DNA of 64,000 bases from Dyadobacter sp. UC 10 (GCF_008369915.1 NZ_VSRN01000001.1:5514501-5578500); one strand, 5' to 3'. Shown: positions 16,787 to 27,175, counted from the first letter of the stretch. A program made the numbers and translations. Notes: generated by a model from the sequence alone, not told the origin.

Positions 16787-19700
16787 ATGAAAAAAACTTT
16801 TATGTACCGTAAGGTACTGTTGTGGACGATGAGAATAACAGCTACCCAACTCATTTTTGCCCTGTTATTTATGGGGACCGGCTATGCACGTGAAGGAAAT
16901 GCGCAATCGCTGCTGAGTCAGAAGATTTCTGTGAGCGCAAACGGAAGCGAGGTGAAGAAAGTATTGAGCCAGATTGAGAAGCAGGCGGATGTGCGGTTCG
17001 TTTTCAGTTCCAAGTTGATCAAATCTGCGCGAAAAGTTTCAGTTGAGGTTAATCAAAAGCCCTTGTACGAGGTGCTGGACAATGTGCTCACGCCTTTGAA
17101 CCTGCATTACGAAGTTTCGGGCAAAATCATTATCCTGAAAAGAATAGGAAATTTCCCTGACGAAAAAGCACCGGATGGCGCTCCTAAAAAGAATATTTCG
17201 GGAAAGGTACTGGACGAAACGCAGCGTGGGCTACCTGGTGTGAGCGTGGTTTTGAAAGGCTCGCAGATCGGCGCTACAACTGATCCGGAAGGCTATTTTC
17301 AGCTTAATATCCCCGATGATACGAAAGCAGATGCCATGCTGGTTTTCAGCTTTGTGGGTTACACAAGCCAGGAATTGCCGATCGATGGCCAGACCGCATT
17401 CACCGTGAATATGGTACCTGAGGACAAAAGCCTGTCGGAAGTGGTGGTAGTTGGTTACGGAACGCAGAAAAAGGTGAACCTGACCGGCTCGGTTTCGGTA
17501 GTAACGTCGGAAGAGCTGACCAGAAGGCCGGTAGGCCAGACCTCTGCTGCATTGCAGGGGGTGGTTCCGGGACTTACGGTAACCCAGCGGTCGGGGCAGC
17601 CCGGACGTGACGGCGCGGGTCTTCGCATCAGGGGTGTAGGAACAACCGGAAATCCTGACCCACTGGTCATTGTCGACGGTGTAGAATCTGCCATTAACAA
17701 CATTGATCCGAACGAAATTGAAAATATATCTATACTAAAAGATGCTTCTTCCGCAGCTATTTACGGCTCTCGCGCTGCAAACGGGGTGATTTTGATTACT
17801 ACCAAGCGCGGTAGCGAAAAGGGAATGAGCGTCAACTACAATATGTACGCAGGCTGGCAGACGCCGACCGATACACCCGACAAAGTGAACGGGCTCGATC
17901 ACATGAACCTGATCAACGAAGCATATACCAATACGGGAAGAAGCCCGCTGTATACCGAGCAATACATTCAGGATTACGTTACCAAAGGCCCAGCCGACAG
18001 GGACCAGTTCCCCGATACGGACTGGCAGAAAATGACCCTCAAAAACAGCGGTTTTATGCAAAGCCACTACATTGGGGTCAATGGCGGGAATGATAAAGTG
18101 AAGGTGCTCGGTTCGTTCAGCTATCTGGACCAGGACGGGATTATCCCGAACACGAACTTCAAACGCTATAACCTGCGGATCAACACGGACGCGAAGATCG
18201 GGAAGAAGCTGAGTACTTCCATGGACATCTTTCTGCGACGGACCGACCTGACGGAGCCTTCGTCGGGTGCCGGATATGTATTTCACTGGATGCGCCGCAT
18301 TCCTGCAAACCAGGCGGGGATATTGTCTTCCGGCAAATACGGAGAAGGCTGGAATGGTGATCATCCGCTAGCGCGGGCAAAGGACGGTGGGCTAAACCAG
18401 GAATCTTCCCTGAGCTCTATTCTCAACCTTAACCTTACTTACAAACCCACTTCCTGGCTGACGGCGAACCTGATCTATGCCCCAAAGTTTAATCTGCCTT
18501 TCAACAAAAAATTCAACAATACCATACAAACCTACCGCTGGGACGGTTCACCCAGCTACGCGGTCCCTGCCAGGAATTCACTTTCACAAGGTTCGAGCCG
18601 GGAGTGGTACAACAACCTTCGCGCATTGGTAACTTTCGACAAAACCTTTCAGGGCGGCCACCAGCTGACCGTTTTGGGTGGTTTCCAGCGTGAAGACCAG
18701 CGCAATGCCTGGATTTCGGTTTACCGCGAAGTGTTTCTGCTGCCCGATTACCAGGAAATCAATGCAGGTAACCGTGAGAATGAGCTGACAGGCGGTTCTG
18801 CGGAACATTGGGCTTTGCAGTCTTACTTCGGAAGGCTGAACTACAATTTCAAAGAAAAGTATCTTTTAGAAGCGAATGCGCGCTACGACGGCTCATCGCG
18901 ATTTGCGAAAGGCAATAAGTATGCAATCTTTCCTTCCTTTTCTGCCGGATGGAGGATTATTGAAGAGCCTTTTATGAGCGATCTTTCGCATGTAATTACG
19001 GATATGAAACTGAGGGCTTCCTGGGGAAAGCTGGGTAACCAGAACATCGGGCTTTATCCTTTTGCAGCTTTTATTGGTATCGGAAGCAGCAATTATATTT
19101 TTGACGGAAAAAACACGACCGGCGCTTCGCTCAACGAAATGGCGAACCCGGCGATCCGTTGGGAGTCCACGACCGCTACCAATTTCGGCCTTGACCTGAC
19201 ATTGTGGTCTAAATTGAATGTGACCGCCGAATATTACATGCGGCGGACCGACGATATCCTGCTCCGTCTGGATATTCCAACCATGATCGGCCTGACGGCA
19301 CCATACCAGAATGCAGGCGTTGTGAGCAATAAGGGATGGGATATCTCAATGAGCTATCGCGACCGCGTCGGCGATTTCAGCTACAATGTATCGCTGAACT
19401 TCTCCGATGTTAAAAACAAGGTGGTCGATATGCGCGGCGTGAAGCGTTCTGGTTTGCAGGTGAACAACGAAGGTTACCCGATCGGCTCTTTCTATGGATA
19501 TGTGGCCGATGGTTTTTTCCAGACGGAAACGGAGGTAAAGGAACATGCGAAGCAATTTGGTAATGTAGCGCCGGGCGATATTAAATACCGCGATCTCAAT
19601 GGCGACGGCATTATCAACAACTTTGATCAGCAGGTAATCGGCAGCAATATCCCGCGGTACAATTACAGCGCGAACTTTGATTTTGGTTATAAGGGTATCG

Positions 19701-20119
19701 ATCTGTCGGTTTTCCTGCAGGGAGTTGGAAAAGTGGATGGTTATCTGACCGGCCACGGTATTATGCCTTTTTTCGAAGGAAGCACCATTCAGGAAAGTCA
19801 GCGCGACAGCTGGCGGCCTGACAACACCGGCGCGGAGTTTCCACGGCTCGCTTTTAACGAAACGAACAATATTCAAAACTCTTCATTCTGGCTCAAAAAC
19901 GCGGCTTATCTGCGGGTCAAGAATATACAACTGGCCTATACGATCCCACAATCGATCCTGAAAAACAAGATCCAGAAAATGCGCATTTATGCAAGCGGGC
20001 AGAACATGTTCACATTCGACAAATTCTGGCCTGGTTTCGACGTGGAGGCGCCGATAGGAAATGCAGGCTGGTACCCGCAAATGAAAGTGTATACAGTGGG
20101 AATAGATGTAAGGTTTTAG
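16787..20119 (+). CDS. SusC/RagA-family TonB-linked outer-membrane transporter with STN signalling domain
   Basis: The 1110-residue protein has a signal peptide, an STN (secretin/TonB short N-terminal) domain at about 50-110, a carboxypeptidase-regulatory-like domain at about 138-220, a TonB box region (L-S-E-V-V-V-V-G-Y-G-T-Q), the plug (about 230-335, with N-E-I-E-N-I-S-I-L-K-D-A-S-S-A-A-I-Y-G-S) and a large beta-barrel ending in V-G-I-D-V-R-F. The STN domain fits trans-envelope signalling to the FecR protein and sigma factor encoded upstream. It pairs with the SusD gene 20 bp downstream. The imported glycan or oligomer is not identifiable. Confidence 0.95.
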   Translation: MKKTFMYRKVLLWTMRITATQLIFALLFMGTGYAREGNAQSLLSQKISVSANGSEVKKVLSQIEKQADVRFVFSSKLIKSARKVSVEVNQKPLYEVLDNVLTPLNLHYEVSGKIIILKRIGNFPDEKAPDGAPKKNISGKVLDETQRGLPGVSVVLKGSQIGATTDPEGYFQLNIPDDTKADAMLVFSFVGYTSQELPIDGQTAFTVNMVPEDKSLSEVVVVGYGTQKKVNLTGSVSVVTSEELTRRPVGQTSAALQGVVPGLTVTQRSGQPGRDGAGLRIRGVGTTGNPDPLVIVDGVESAINNIDPNEIENISILKDASSAAIYGSRAANGVILITTKRGSEKGMSVNYNMYAGWQTPTDTPDKVNGLDHMNLINEAYTNTGRSPLYTEQYIQDYVTKGPADRDQFPDTDWQKMTLKNSGFMQSHYIGVNGGNDKVKVLGSFSYLDQDGIIPNTNFKRYNLRINTDAKIGKKLSTSMDIFLRRTDLTEPSSGAGYVFHWMRRIPANQAGILSSGKYGEGWNGDHPLARAKDGGLNQESSLSSILNLNLTYKPTSWLTANLIYAPKFNLPFNKKFNNTIQTYRWDGSPSYAVPARNSLSQGSSREWYNNLRALVTFDKTFQGGHQLTVLGGFQREDQRNAWISVYREVFLLPDYQEINAGNRENELTGGSAEHWALQSYFGRLNYNFKEKYLLEANARYDGSSRFAKGNKYAIFPSFSAGWRIIEEPFMSDLSHVITDMKLRASWGKLGNQNIGLYPFAAFIGIGSSNYIFDGKNTTGASLNEMANPAIRWESTTATNFGLDLTLWSKLNVTAEYYMRRTDDILLRLDIPTMIGLTAPYQNAGVVSNKGWDISMSYRDRVGDFSYNVSLNFSDVKNKVVDMRGVKRSGLQVNNEGYPIGSFYGYVADGFFQTETEVKEHAKQFGNVAPGDIKYRDLNGDGIINNFDQQVIGSNIPRYNYSANFDFGYKGIDLSVFLQGVGKVDGYLTGHGIMPFFEGSTIQESQRDSWRPDNTGAEFPRLAFNETNNIQNSSFWLKNAAYLRVKNIQLAYTIPQSILKNKIQKMRIYASGQNMFTFDKFWPGFDVEAPIGNAGWYPQMKVYTVGIDVRF

Positions 20120-20139
20120 TATTTAAAAATTTTGACACA

Positions 20140-21813
20140 ATGAAATTCACAAAATATATACTGTTCGTTTTTTGCTGTATCGCCGGCACTTCCTGCGACG
20201 ATTATCTGGAAAGATTTCCACTCGACAACCCATCGGACGAAACTTTTCTCAGGACTGAGGCAGAGCTTGACCTTGCTGTGACGGGTGTTTATAATATGCT
20301 CTGGTTTGGCGGCGCAGGAGACGTCAACGGCCCGTTTTTTCATATGCTCGATGCTGCTACCGACATCGGCTGGGAGCGGAATACCAGTTCTCTCCAGAAT
20401 CTTGGAATGGGTATTGCCAACGCAGATAATTCAACGATTTCCAGCTATTGGAGTGGTTTTTACCGCGGGATCGCACGGTGCAATTACATTCTTTCCAAAG
20501 CGGAACCGCTTGCCGCGATCGTACCGGAAGCCAAGTACAACCGTGTTCTTGCGGAGGTGCGGTTTTTCAGGGCTTACTATTATTCGCTGATCAACGAGCT
20601 CTACGGCGGCGTGCCGCTGCTGACCAGGCCGGTATTGCTGGGCGAAGCGCAGCTGCCGAGGAATACCAGGGATGAGGTGACCGATTTTATATTGGCGGAA
20701 CTCGATGCGGCAATGCCTTCGCTGCTGGCCGAAACAGGTACTACCAATAAGGGCCGCGTCAACAAAGGGGCAGCCCTGGCATTGAAATCACGCGTGGCGC
20801 TTTACAACAAGCGCTGGGAAGTAGCTGCACAGGCTGCCTCGGAGCTGATGAAGCTCGGTACTTACGCGCTGCACAATAATTTTGGCCAGCTATTTCAATA
20901 CGGCGGAAAGGATTCGAAGGAGATTATCTTCTCTGTCCAGTATATGAAAGGTACCAAAGTGCACAGCTTGCCAAGATTCTTTTTCTCGCGCATTGCCCTG
21001 GGGCATTCCAATAAAATCCCCGTGCAGGCGCTGGTGGATTCCTACGCTTGTACCGACGGATTGCCGATCGATAAATCGCCCCTTTTTGATCCTAAAAAGC
21101 CTTTCGCCAACCGTGACCCGAGGCTGACACAGACGGTGGTCCTGCCGCAAACGCGCTTCATCAATTACATGTTTGAAACGCACCCTGACAGCCTGATGAC
21201 CTGGGATTATTCGACGACTCCCGCGCGCCGCGTGCAGAATGTGGAGGCGACGCATGCCTATGCGACCTTCTCCGGCTATTTGTGGCGCAAGTATGCGGAC
21301 GCTACGGATTTTCCAGAAATCGACAACAGCGAACTGCCCCTGATCCTGTTCAGGTACGCCGAGGTATTGCTCAACTACGCCGAGGCTAAAATCGAACTGA
21401 ACCAGATCGACGCTTCTGTTTATGAGGCGATTAACGCAGTTCGTCAGCGGGCAACCGTAAACATGCCGCCGGTTGCGGCCGGTAAAACGCAGGCAGAATT
21501 GCGGTCGGTCATTCGTTTTGAAAGGAAATCGGAATTTGCCGGTGAGGGTCTGAGGTTATTCGATATCCGTCGCTGGAACATCGGCGAGGATGTAATGAAG
21601 GGGCCGCTGAGAGGAAGGATACGGAATGCATTTTTGTCGAATGCGCCGCGCATTGATGAAAACGCGACGCCGCACTATGAGAATGTAACCAATGCGTCGC
21701 AAATGCGTGTAATTGAAACACGGGCGTATAGTAACGAGCGTGACAATCTTTGGCCGATCCCTCGGTTGGAAAGGGAAGTGAACCCAACCTTAACACAAAA
21801 TCCAAACTATTAA
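20140..21813 (+). CDS. SusD/RagB-family nutrient-binding lipoprotein
   Basis: The 557-residue lipoprotein (lipobox ends at C19 in G-T-S-C-D-D) has the SusD build: an N-terminal TPR-rich part with V-R-F-F-R-A-Y-Y-Y and Y-G-G-V-P-L-L, and a C-terminal RagB region with R-Y-A-E-V-L-L-N-Y-A-E-A and the closing W-P-I-P-R-L-E. It forms the lid over the SusC transporter encoded 20 bp upstream. A terminator lies just after the stop codon, so most transcripts may end here, with the FAD oxidoreductase genes downstream reached by read-through or a separate promoter. Confidence 0.95.
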   Translation: MKFTKYILFVFCCIAGTSCDDYLERFPLDNPSDETFLRTEAELDLAVTGVYNMLWFGGAGDVNGPFFHMLDAATDIGWERNTSSLQNLGMGIANADNSTISSYWSGFYRGIARCNYILSKAEPLAAIVPEAKYNRVLAEVRFFRAYYYSLINELYGGVPLLTRPVLLGEAQLPRNTRDEVTDFILAELDAAMPSLLAETGTTNKGRVNKGAALALKSRVALYNKRWEVAAQAASELMKLGTYALHNNFGQLFQYGGKDSKEIIFSVQYMKGTKVHSLPRFFFSRIALGHSNKIPVQALVDSYACTDGLPIDKSPLFDPKKPFANRDPRLTQTVVLPQTRFINYMFETHPDSLMTWDYSTTPARRVQNVEATHAYATFSGYLWRKYADATDFPEIDNSELPLILFRYAEVLLNYAEAKIELNQIDASVYEAINAVRQRATVNMPPVAAGKTQAELRSVIRFERKSEFAGEGLRLFDIRRWNIGEDVMKGPLRGRIRNAFLSNAPRIDENATPHYENVTNASQMRVIETRAYSNERDNLWPIPRLEREVNPTLTQNPNY

Positions 21814-21818
21814 CCATC

Positions 21819-21855
21819 GGCGCAGGCAGAAAATCGACCTGCCTGCGCCTTTTTC
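21819..21855 (+). terminator. Intrinsic terminator after susD
   Basis: GGCGCAGGCAG (21819-21829) pairs perfectly with CTGCCTGCGCC (21839-21849), followed by five T. Confidence 0.85.
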
Positions 21856-21910
21856 AATTCATCCCTGACAATAGAAATCCTGTTTTTGATTCTTATTTAA
21901 ATAAAAAGAA

Positions 21911-23941
21911 ATGCTAACACTCAATATGCGTAAAATCCTGGCGCTGCCACTGGCCGTAGTAATGCTAACAGTACTGCCAGCTCAACGACCGCCGGTTCGA
22001 AATGCAACGAAAACGGTCGATATCTGCATTTATGGCGGAACTGCGGCCGGCGTGATCGCGGCTTATACAGCTAAAAAAATGGGCAAATCGGTTATGCTGA
22101 TCGAGCCGGGCATGCACCTGGGAGGAATGACCTCCGGGGGGCTGGGGCAGACTGATATCGGTAATAAGTACGCTATTTCAGGATTATCACTCGATTTTTA
22201 CAGAAGGTTGGGCAAGCATTACGGAAAATTTGAGCAATGGATTTTTGAGCCGAAAGTCGCCAAAAAGTATTTGCAGCAATACCTGGACGAGGCGGGGATT
22301 AAAGTCGATTACAACCACAGGATCGTTTCGGCAAGTAAGGATAACGGCACGATCAAATCGATCAGTCTGGAAAACAGTTTAAAACCTGACGCCACTACAA
22401 ATGTCAGCGTTGAAGCGAAAATGTTCATCGACTGTTCCTACGAAGGCGACCTGATGGCGAAAGCAGGCGTTTCTTACGCAGTAGGCAGGGAAGCAAATTC
22501 GGAATATAATGAAACGATCAACGGCGTTCAGCTCATGGACGGTCACCAGCTTCCCAATGGTATTGATCCGTATAAAGTCCCCGGAAAGCCGGAAAGCGGC
22601 TTGTTGTGGGGTATTTCAAACGAAAAGCTGGCTGCTACCGGTAGTGGCGATAAAAAGGTGCAGGCCTATAATTACCGCATTTGCCTTACGTCTGACCCGG
22701 CCAACCAGGTACCGATTACAAGACCGGAAGGCTACGATTCCACGCATTACGAGCTGCTGGTAAGGCTCATGCAAAAGCAGCCAAACAGAAAAACGCTGAA
22801 CGATTTCTTCATATGGAGCAAGATGCCCAACAACAAAACGGATATCAATAACCGTAACGGATTTTCGACGGACATGATCGGCATGAATTACGATTATCCC
22901 GACGGCAGCTACGAGGTGAGGGCACGCATCATCAAAGACCACGAAGTTTACACGAAAGGTCTTCTTTATTTCGTTGGCCACGATCCGCGTGTACCCGAGG
23001 AACTGCGCAACTCCATGCTGAAATGGGGATACCCGAAAGACGAATATACAGAAACCGGCAACTGGTCGCCGCAATTGTACATCCGGGAGGCGAGGAGAAT
23101 GGTAGGAAGCTACGTGATGACGCAGGCGAACTGCGAAGGAAAGGAAAAAGTGAATGATGGGGTTGGGATGGCCGCCTACACCATGGATTCGCACAATATC
23201 CAGCGCATTATTGTGAATGGGAATACGAAAAATGAAGGTAATGTGGAAGTAGGCGGATTTGGGCCTTACCCGGTCTCGTATCGTTCTATTATCCCGAAAG
23301 AAACTGAATGCAAAAACCTGCTCGTACCGGTTTGTTTGTCTGCTACCCATATTGCTTACGGATCGATTCGGATGGAGCCGGTATTTATGGTTTTGTCCCA
23401 GTCTGCCGCAGCGGCTGCGGTGATGGCGATCGACGGAAAAGTGAGCGTACAGCAGGTTGATGCGCAGAAACTGATCAAAAAACTTGCCGCCGATCCGCTC
23501 GCGAATGGTTCGATCCAGCAATTGCTGGTTGATAATGAGGACCAGAGCAAGGTTAAAGTGACTGGTGATTGGAAAAGTGGTAAACGCGGTAGCTATGGGC
23601 CTTCTTTACTTTCATCAGATCCTCAAAACAAGGCACCTCAATCGGTAAGGTTCACGCCGGATGTGCCGAAGAGCGGTAAATATGCAGCCTACTTTTACTT
23701 TCCTAAGTTAGCCGGACTTTCTTCGCATTACCCGATTGTTGTTTCAAACGGAAAGACAACGAAGGATGTAAGTCTCAAAACCGCTGACATCGAGGTAGTA
23801 GGGCAGACTTCGGGCGAGTGGGTTTCACTGGGCACCTTCGATCTGCCCGCAGGTAAATCTGCTTATGTGGAAGTTTCGAATAAAAATGCCGACGGGCTGG
23901 TCCTGGCAGACGCCGTTTTGCTGGTCCCGGTTTCAAAATAG
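21911..23941 (+). CDS. Secreted FAD-dependent oxidoreductase with golvesin-like C-terminal domain
   Basis: The 676-residue product (an ATG at 21926 is an equally good start) has a signal peptide, a FAD_oxidored (PF12831-type) dinucleotide-binding motif Y-G-G-T-A-A-G-V-I-A-A-Y at 41-52, and the family motifs H-L-G-G-M-T-S-G-G-L, F-I-D-C-S-Y-E-G-D-L-M-A, Y-I-R-E-A-R-R and I-A-Y-G-S-I-R-M-E-P-V-F-M. The last 130 residues resemble a golvesin C-terminal domain (G-K-Y-A-A-Y-F-Y-F-P, W-V-S-L-G-T-F-D-L-P-A-G, L-A-D-A-V). The next gene is a paralogue without that domain. Such enzymes occur beside polysaccharide-utilisation genes; the substrate is unknown. Confidence 0.87.
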   Translation: MLTLNMRKILALPLAVVMLTVLPAQRPPVRNATKTVDICIYGGTAAGVIAAYTAKKMGKSVMLIEPGMHLGGMTSGGLGQTDIGNKYAISGLSLDFYRRLGKHYGKFEQWIFEPKVAKKYLQQYLDEAGIKVDYNHRIVSASKDNGTIKSISLENSLKPDATTNVSVEAKMFIDCSYEGDLMAKAGVSYAVGREANSEYNETINGVQLMDGHQLPNGIDPYKVPGKPESGLLWGISNEKLAATGSGDKKVQAYNYRICLTSDPANQVPITRPEGYDSTHYELLVRLMQKQPNRKTLNDFFIWSKMPNNKTDINNRNGFSTDMIGMNYDYPDGSYEVRARIIKDHEVYTKGLLYFVGHDPRVPEELRNSMLKWGYPKDEYTETGNWSPQLYIREARRMVGSYVMTQANCEGKEKVNDGVGMAAYTMDSHNIQRIIVNGNTKNEGNVEVGGFGPYPVSYRSIIPKETECKNLLVPVCLSATHIAYGSIRMEPVFMVLSQSAAAAAVMAIDGKVSVQQVDAQKLIKKLAADPLANGSIQQLLVDNEDQSKVKVTGDWKSGKRGSYGPSLLSSDPQNKAPQSVRFTPDVPKSGKYAAYFYFPKLAGLSSHYPIVVSNGKTTKDVSLKTADIEVVGQTSGEWVSLGTFDLPAGKSAYVEVSNKNADGLVLADAVLLVPVSK

Positions 23942-23965
23942 TTTCTTTTTCCTATAATCCTTACA

Positions 23966-25630
23966 ATGCTGATGAAACAATTCTTTTCGCTCTTGCTGGC
24001 CGGTTTTTTGGCCAGTTGCCAGTCGGACGGTCAAAAAACCGATGAATATACCGCCGATGTGATCGTTTACGGTGGTACCTCCGGCGCTGTCACTGCCGCT
24101 GTTCAGGTGGTAAAACAAGGTAAGACTGTGCTCGTTGTGTCACCCGATAAACACCTGGGAGGACTGAGTTCCGGCGGGCTGGGCTTTACAGACACCGGAA
24201 ATAAATCGGTGATCGGCGGACTTGCCCGCGAGTTTTACCACCGCGTTTATATGCACTACGACACGCCGGAAGCCTGGCAGTGGCAAAAAAAGGAGGAGTA
24301 CGGCAATAAAGGCCAGGGAACCCCGGCCATGGACGGTGCAGACAGGACCATGTGGATCTTCGAACCCAAAGTTGCTGAAAAGGTTTTTGAGGATTTCGTG
24401 AAAGAAAACAATGTGAAGATCTACCGCGACGAGTGGCTCGACCGAGAAGGCGGGGTGACGAAAAAGGACGGTAAGATTGTCTCCATCAAAACGCTGAGCG
24501 GCAAGACATTTACAGGTAAAATGTTCATTGACGCAACCTATGAAGGTGATTTGATGGCAGCTGCCGACGTTAAATTTCACGTCGGAAGGGAAGCTAACAG
24601 TGTGTATGATGAGAAGTGGAATGGTATCCAGGCGGGCGTTTTTCAGCATGGACATTACTTTAAAAAGAATGTAAGTCCGTACAAAATTGAAGGCGACCCG
24701 AAAAGCGGTTTGCTGCCTTATGTTTCTGCTGAGAAAATTGGTAAAAATGGCGAGGGGGATAACAAGATCCAGGCTTACTGTTTCCGGATGTGTCTTTCAA
24801 TGAACCCGGACAACCGCATTCCTTTCGAGAAGCCTGCGGGTTACGATCCTGCGAAATATGAGCTGCTGGCCCGGGTTTACAAGGCAGGCTGGACAGAAAC
24901 TTTCGACAAATACGATCCGATCCCCAATAAAAAAACGGATACCAACAACCACGGCCCGTTCAGCACTGACTTCATCGGCCAGAACTACGACTATCCCGAG
25001 GCGACTTACGAGCGGAGAAAGCAGATCATCAAAGAGCACGAATTGTATCAGAAAGGTCTGATGTATTATCTGACCAATGATAAGAATGTACCCGAGGATG
25101 TGCGCAAGGAAATGTCGAAATGGGGACTTCCTAAGGACGAATTTAAAGATAATGGCGGCTGGCCGCATCAGTTGTATATCCGCGAGGCGCGTCGCATGAT
25201 CGGGAAGGAAGTGATGACCGAGAACGAGACATTGGGTAAAAAAGCGGTGAATGAATCCGTAGGAATGGGTTCTTACTCGCTCGATGCGCATAATGCGCAT
25301 CGGTATGTGAAGGAAGATGGTTTTGTGCAAAATGAGGGAGATATCGGCGTTCACCCCAAAACGCCTTACGCGATCTCCTACGGTTCGCTGGTCCCGAAAA
25401 AGGAGGAATGTGAGAATTTGCTGGTGCCTGTTTGTCTTTCCAGTTCGCACATTGCATTTGGATCGATACGAATGGAACCTGTCTTCATGATATTGGGACA
25501 AAGTGCAGCTTCCGCGGCGATATTGGCGATCGATAAGAATATTGCCGTGCAGGACGTCGATTATGCCCAATTGCGTGAGCAGCTTTTAAAGGATAAGCAA
25601 AGGCTTGAATATGTAGCGCCGGTGAAGTAA
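23966..25630 (+). CDS. FAD-dependent oxidoreductase lipoprotein, paralogue of the preceding gene
   Basis: The 554-residue product has a lipobox (L-A-S-C, C18 from the first ATG; the ATG at 23972 is an alternative) and the FAD motif Y-G-G-T-S-G-A-V-T-A-A. It shares H-L-G-G-L-S-S-G-G-L-G-F-T-D, T-Y-E-G-D-L-M-A-A-A-D-V, Y-I-R-E-A-R-R-M-I-G and I-A-F-G-S-I-R-M-E-P-V-F-M with the gene 24 bp upstream, so the two arose by duplication. It lacks the golvesin-like tail and has a tryptophan-rich insertion near residues 90-115. The two are probably co-transcribed and end at the terminator downstream. Confidence 0.88.
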   Translation: MLMKQFFSLLLAGFLASCQSDGQKTDEYTADVIVYGGTSGAVTAAVQVVKQGKTVLVVSPDKHLGGLSSGGLGFTDTGNKSVIGGLAREFYHRVYMHYDTPEAWQWQKKEEYGNKGQGTPAMDGADRTMWIFEPKVAEKVFEDFVKENNVKIYRDEWLDREGGVTKKDGKIVSIKTLSGKTFTGKMFIDATYEGDLMAAADVKFHVGREANSVYDEKWNGIQAGVFQHGHYFKKNVSPYKIEGDPKSGLLPYVSAEKIGKNGEGDNKIQAYCFRMCLSMNPDNRIPFEKPAGYDPAKYELLARVYKAGWTETFDKYDPIPNKKTDTNNHGPFSTDFIGQNYDYPEATYERRKQIIKEHELYQKGLMYYLTNDKNVPEDVRKEMSKWGLPKDEFKDNGGWPHQLYIREARRMIGKEVMTENETLGKKAVNESVGMGSYSLDAHNAHRYVKEDGFVQNEGDIGVHPKTPYAISYGSLVPKKEECENLLVPVCLSSSHIAFGSIRMEPVFMILGQSAASAAILAIDKNIAVQDVDYAQLREQLLKDKQRLEYVAPVK

Positions 25631-25643
25631 CAGGCATCAAATC

Positions 25644-25675
25644 AGGCCCGCCTTTATCAACGGCGGGCCTTTTTA
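25644..25675 (+). terminator. Intrinsic terminator after the FAD oxidoreductase pair
   Basis: AGGCCCGCC (25644-25652) pairs with GGCGGGCCT (25662-25670), followed by T-rich sequence. Confidence 0.85.
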
Positions 25676-25744
25676 ATGTGTATATCTTTACTCTTCATTT
25701 ACAATCAATCGGAGGAAGCGCATCTGTTCAAATAATTAGTTGCT

Positions 25745-27175
25745 TCACTTGTAGGTTGTAATTTGAATTTTCTCATTCTCCACTGCTTTTCGCACACTTT
25801 CAAGATGTGCCTTGCCAAGCCGCGGCGCAAATGCGTTTTGCAACAGATGATTTTGATCCAGAAAGAAATATCGGGGGATAGCGTATATGCTGTAATGGTT
25901 TACAATTTCAGATTTGAGAGCACTTTGAACTAGGTATTGATTGTCCATAATATTTTCTTCTTCCACGGCCTTTTCCCACGATTTCTGGTCTTTATCAATT
26001 GACAAATAAATTAAATGTATTTTCTTGTCCGCCAAGAAAGCTTTACTCTCTTTGGATTCTTGTATGTCATACCGGCAAGGTGCGCACCAACTCGCCCAAA
26101 AGTCGACATATACACTTGTCATTTTATATTCATTCAGCACTTTCCTGAGCGTCATTTTCTCTTTGTCCCTGTACCTGATCAAAATTGTTTCGTCCAAAAC
26201 CTTATCCGGAAATTGTTTATTCAAATAGCTGTACTCGATATATTTGCTTTCTAAATAATTGTGGTAGGTCGTGTCTTTGATTGTATCCAACGCGTTCTTA
26301 AAAACACTCTCAAAAATTTTAGAAGTGTCTGTCGATGATGCATTTGTCACATAGAAACCAATCAGTGAAGAGAGCAGGAAATCTCTTGCTTTACCTTTGG
26401 TATGCTGGTTTATATCTTTATGCAAAGCGCCGAAATTGGCACGGATATCGCTTGGCTTAGACTTGGATAATATGAATCTGCTACGTAAAAGATCTGTAAA
26501 ATATTCGTAGTCAATCATTTTACTGTCACTCGTTTGCAAGTTGAGCAAGTCTTTAACATAGCCAGCCGATAACTTTGCTTGCGGGTTTTTTCGTAGTGGA
26601 GCTTCTAATAAAGATTGATATTGATAAGCCAACAATTTTGTTATCAGAGCTTTATTAATGGGTGCAGCGGAAGTGAAATTTTTTAAGAAATCACTCATTT
26701 TATTGTAAAAGTTGTCTACCCTCACTTGGTAATCCCCTTCATCAGAACCCAATGAAAATGAGGGTGCCTTAATTTTATTTATTTTTAAATAGTCATTCAA
26801 TTCATTCAAGAATGTAGAGTTACCGGCATCCTTTCCGGAGAATGTGATCGTCTTATTTTTGCCATCGTTTAATATTGAAAATTGTTGATTGCTGCCAGGT
26901 GAAACAAATATTTTCCAGCTCTTTCTGTTTGCATAGAGGTTGAGGATTTGCGCATTTTCGATATTACATTTCAGAGTAAATTCATTGCGCTTATTTTTAT
27001 ATGATTTAGAAATAATAACGGGTTGATAAATATCTAAAAAAGGATTATTTTTTGATAAAACAACCTCATTGATTGTACTATCATTTGTCGTACCTGAGAT
27101 AGTGACCAGAAAATCGGAACGCTGAGAAAATGCAGTGGTGGCGCATAGCCAAAGGAGAAATATATATCTTTTCAT
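25745..27175 (-). CDS. Exported TlpA-like thioredoxin-fold protein
   Basis: The 476-residue protein has a signal peptide (cleavage near A-F-S-Q, residue 18), a long divergent region (about 20-330) and a C-terminal thioredoxin-fold domain with the redox motif W-C-A-P-C (C364, C367). The segment around Y-A-I-P-R-Y-F-F supplies the cis-proline typical of TlpA/ResA proteins. These reduce or exchange disulfides in the periplasm. The gene is AT-richer than its neighbours and stands alone, divergent from the sugar dehydrogenase gene, which may point to recent acquisition. Its partner proteins are unknown. Confidence 0.82.
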   Translation of the reverse strand: MKRYIFLLWLCATTAFSQRSDFLVTISGTTNDSTINEVVLSKNNPFLDIYQPVIISKSYKNKRNEFTLKCNIENAQILNLYANRKSWKIFVSPGSNQQFSILNDGKNKTITFSGKDAGNSTFLNELNDYLKINKIKAPSFSLGSDEGDYQVRVDNFYNKMSDFLKNFTSAAPINKALITKLLAYQYQSLLEAPLRKNPQAKLSAGYVKDLLNLQTSDSKMIDYEYFTDLLRSRFILSKSKPSDIRANFGALHKDINQHTKGKARDFLLSSLIGFYVTNASSTDTSKIFESVFKNALDTIKDTTYHNYLESKYIEYSYLNKQFPDKVLDETILIRYRDKEKMTLRKVLNEYKMTSVYVDFWASWCAPCRYDIQESKESKAFLADKKIHLIYLSIDKDQKSWEKAVEEENIMDNQYLVQSALKSEIVNHYSIYAIPRYFFLDQNHLLQNAFAPRLGKAHLESVRKAVENEKIQITTYK

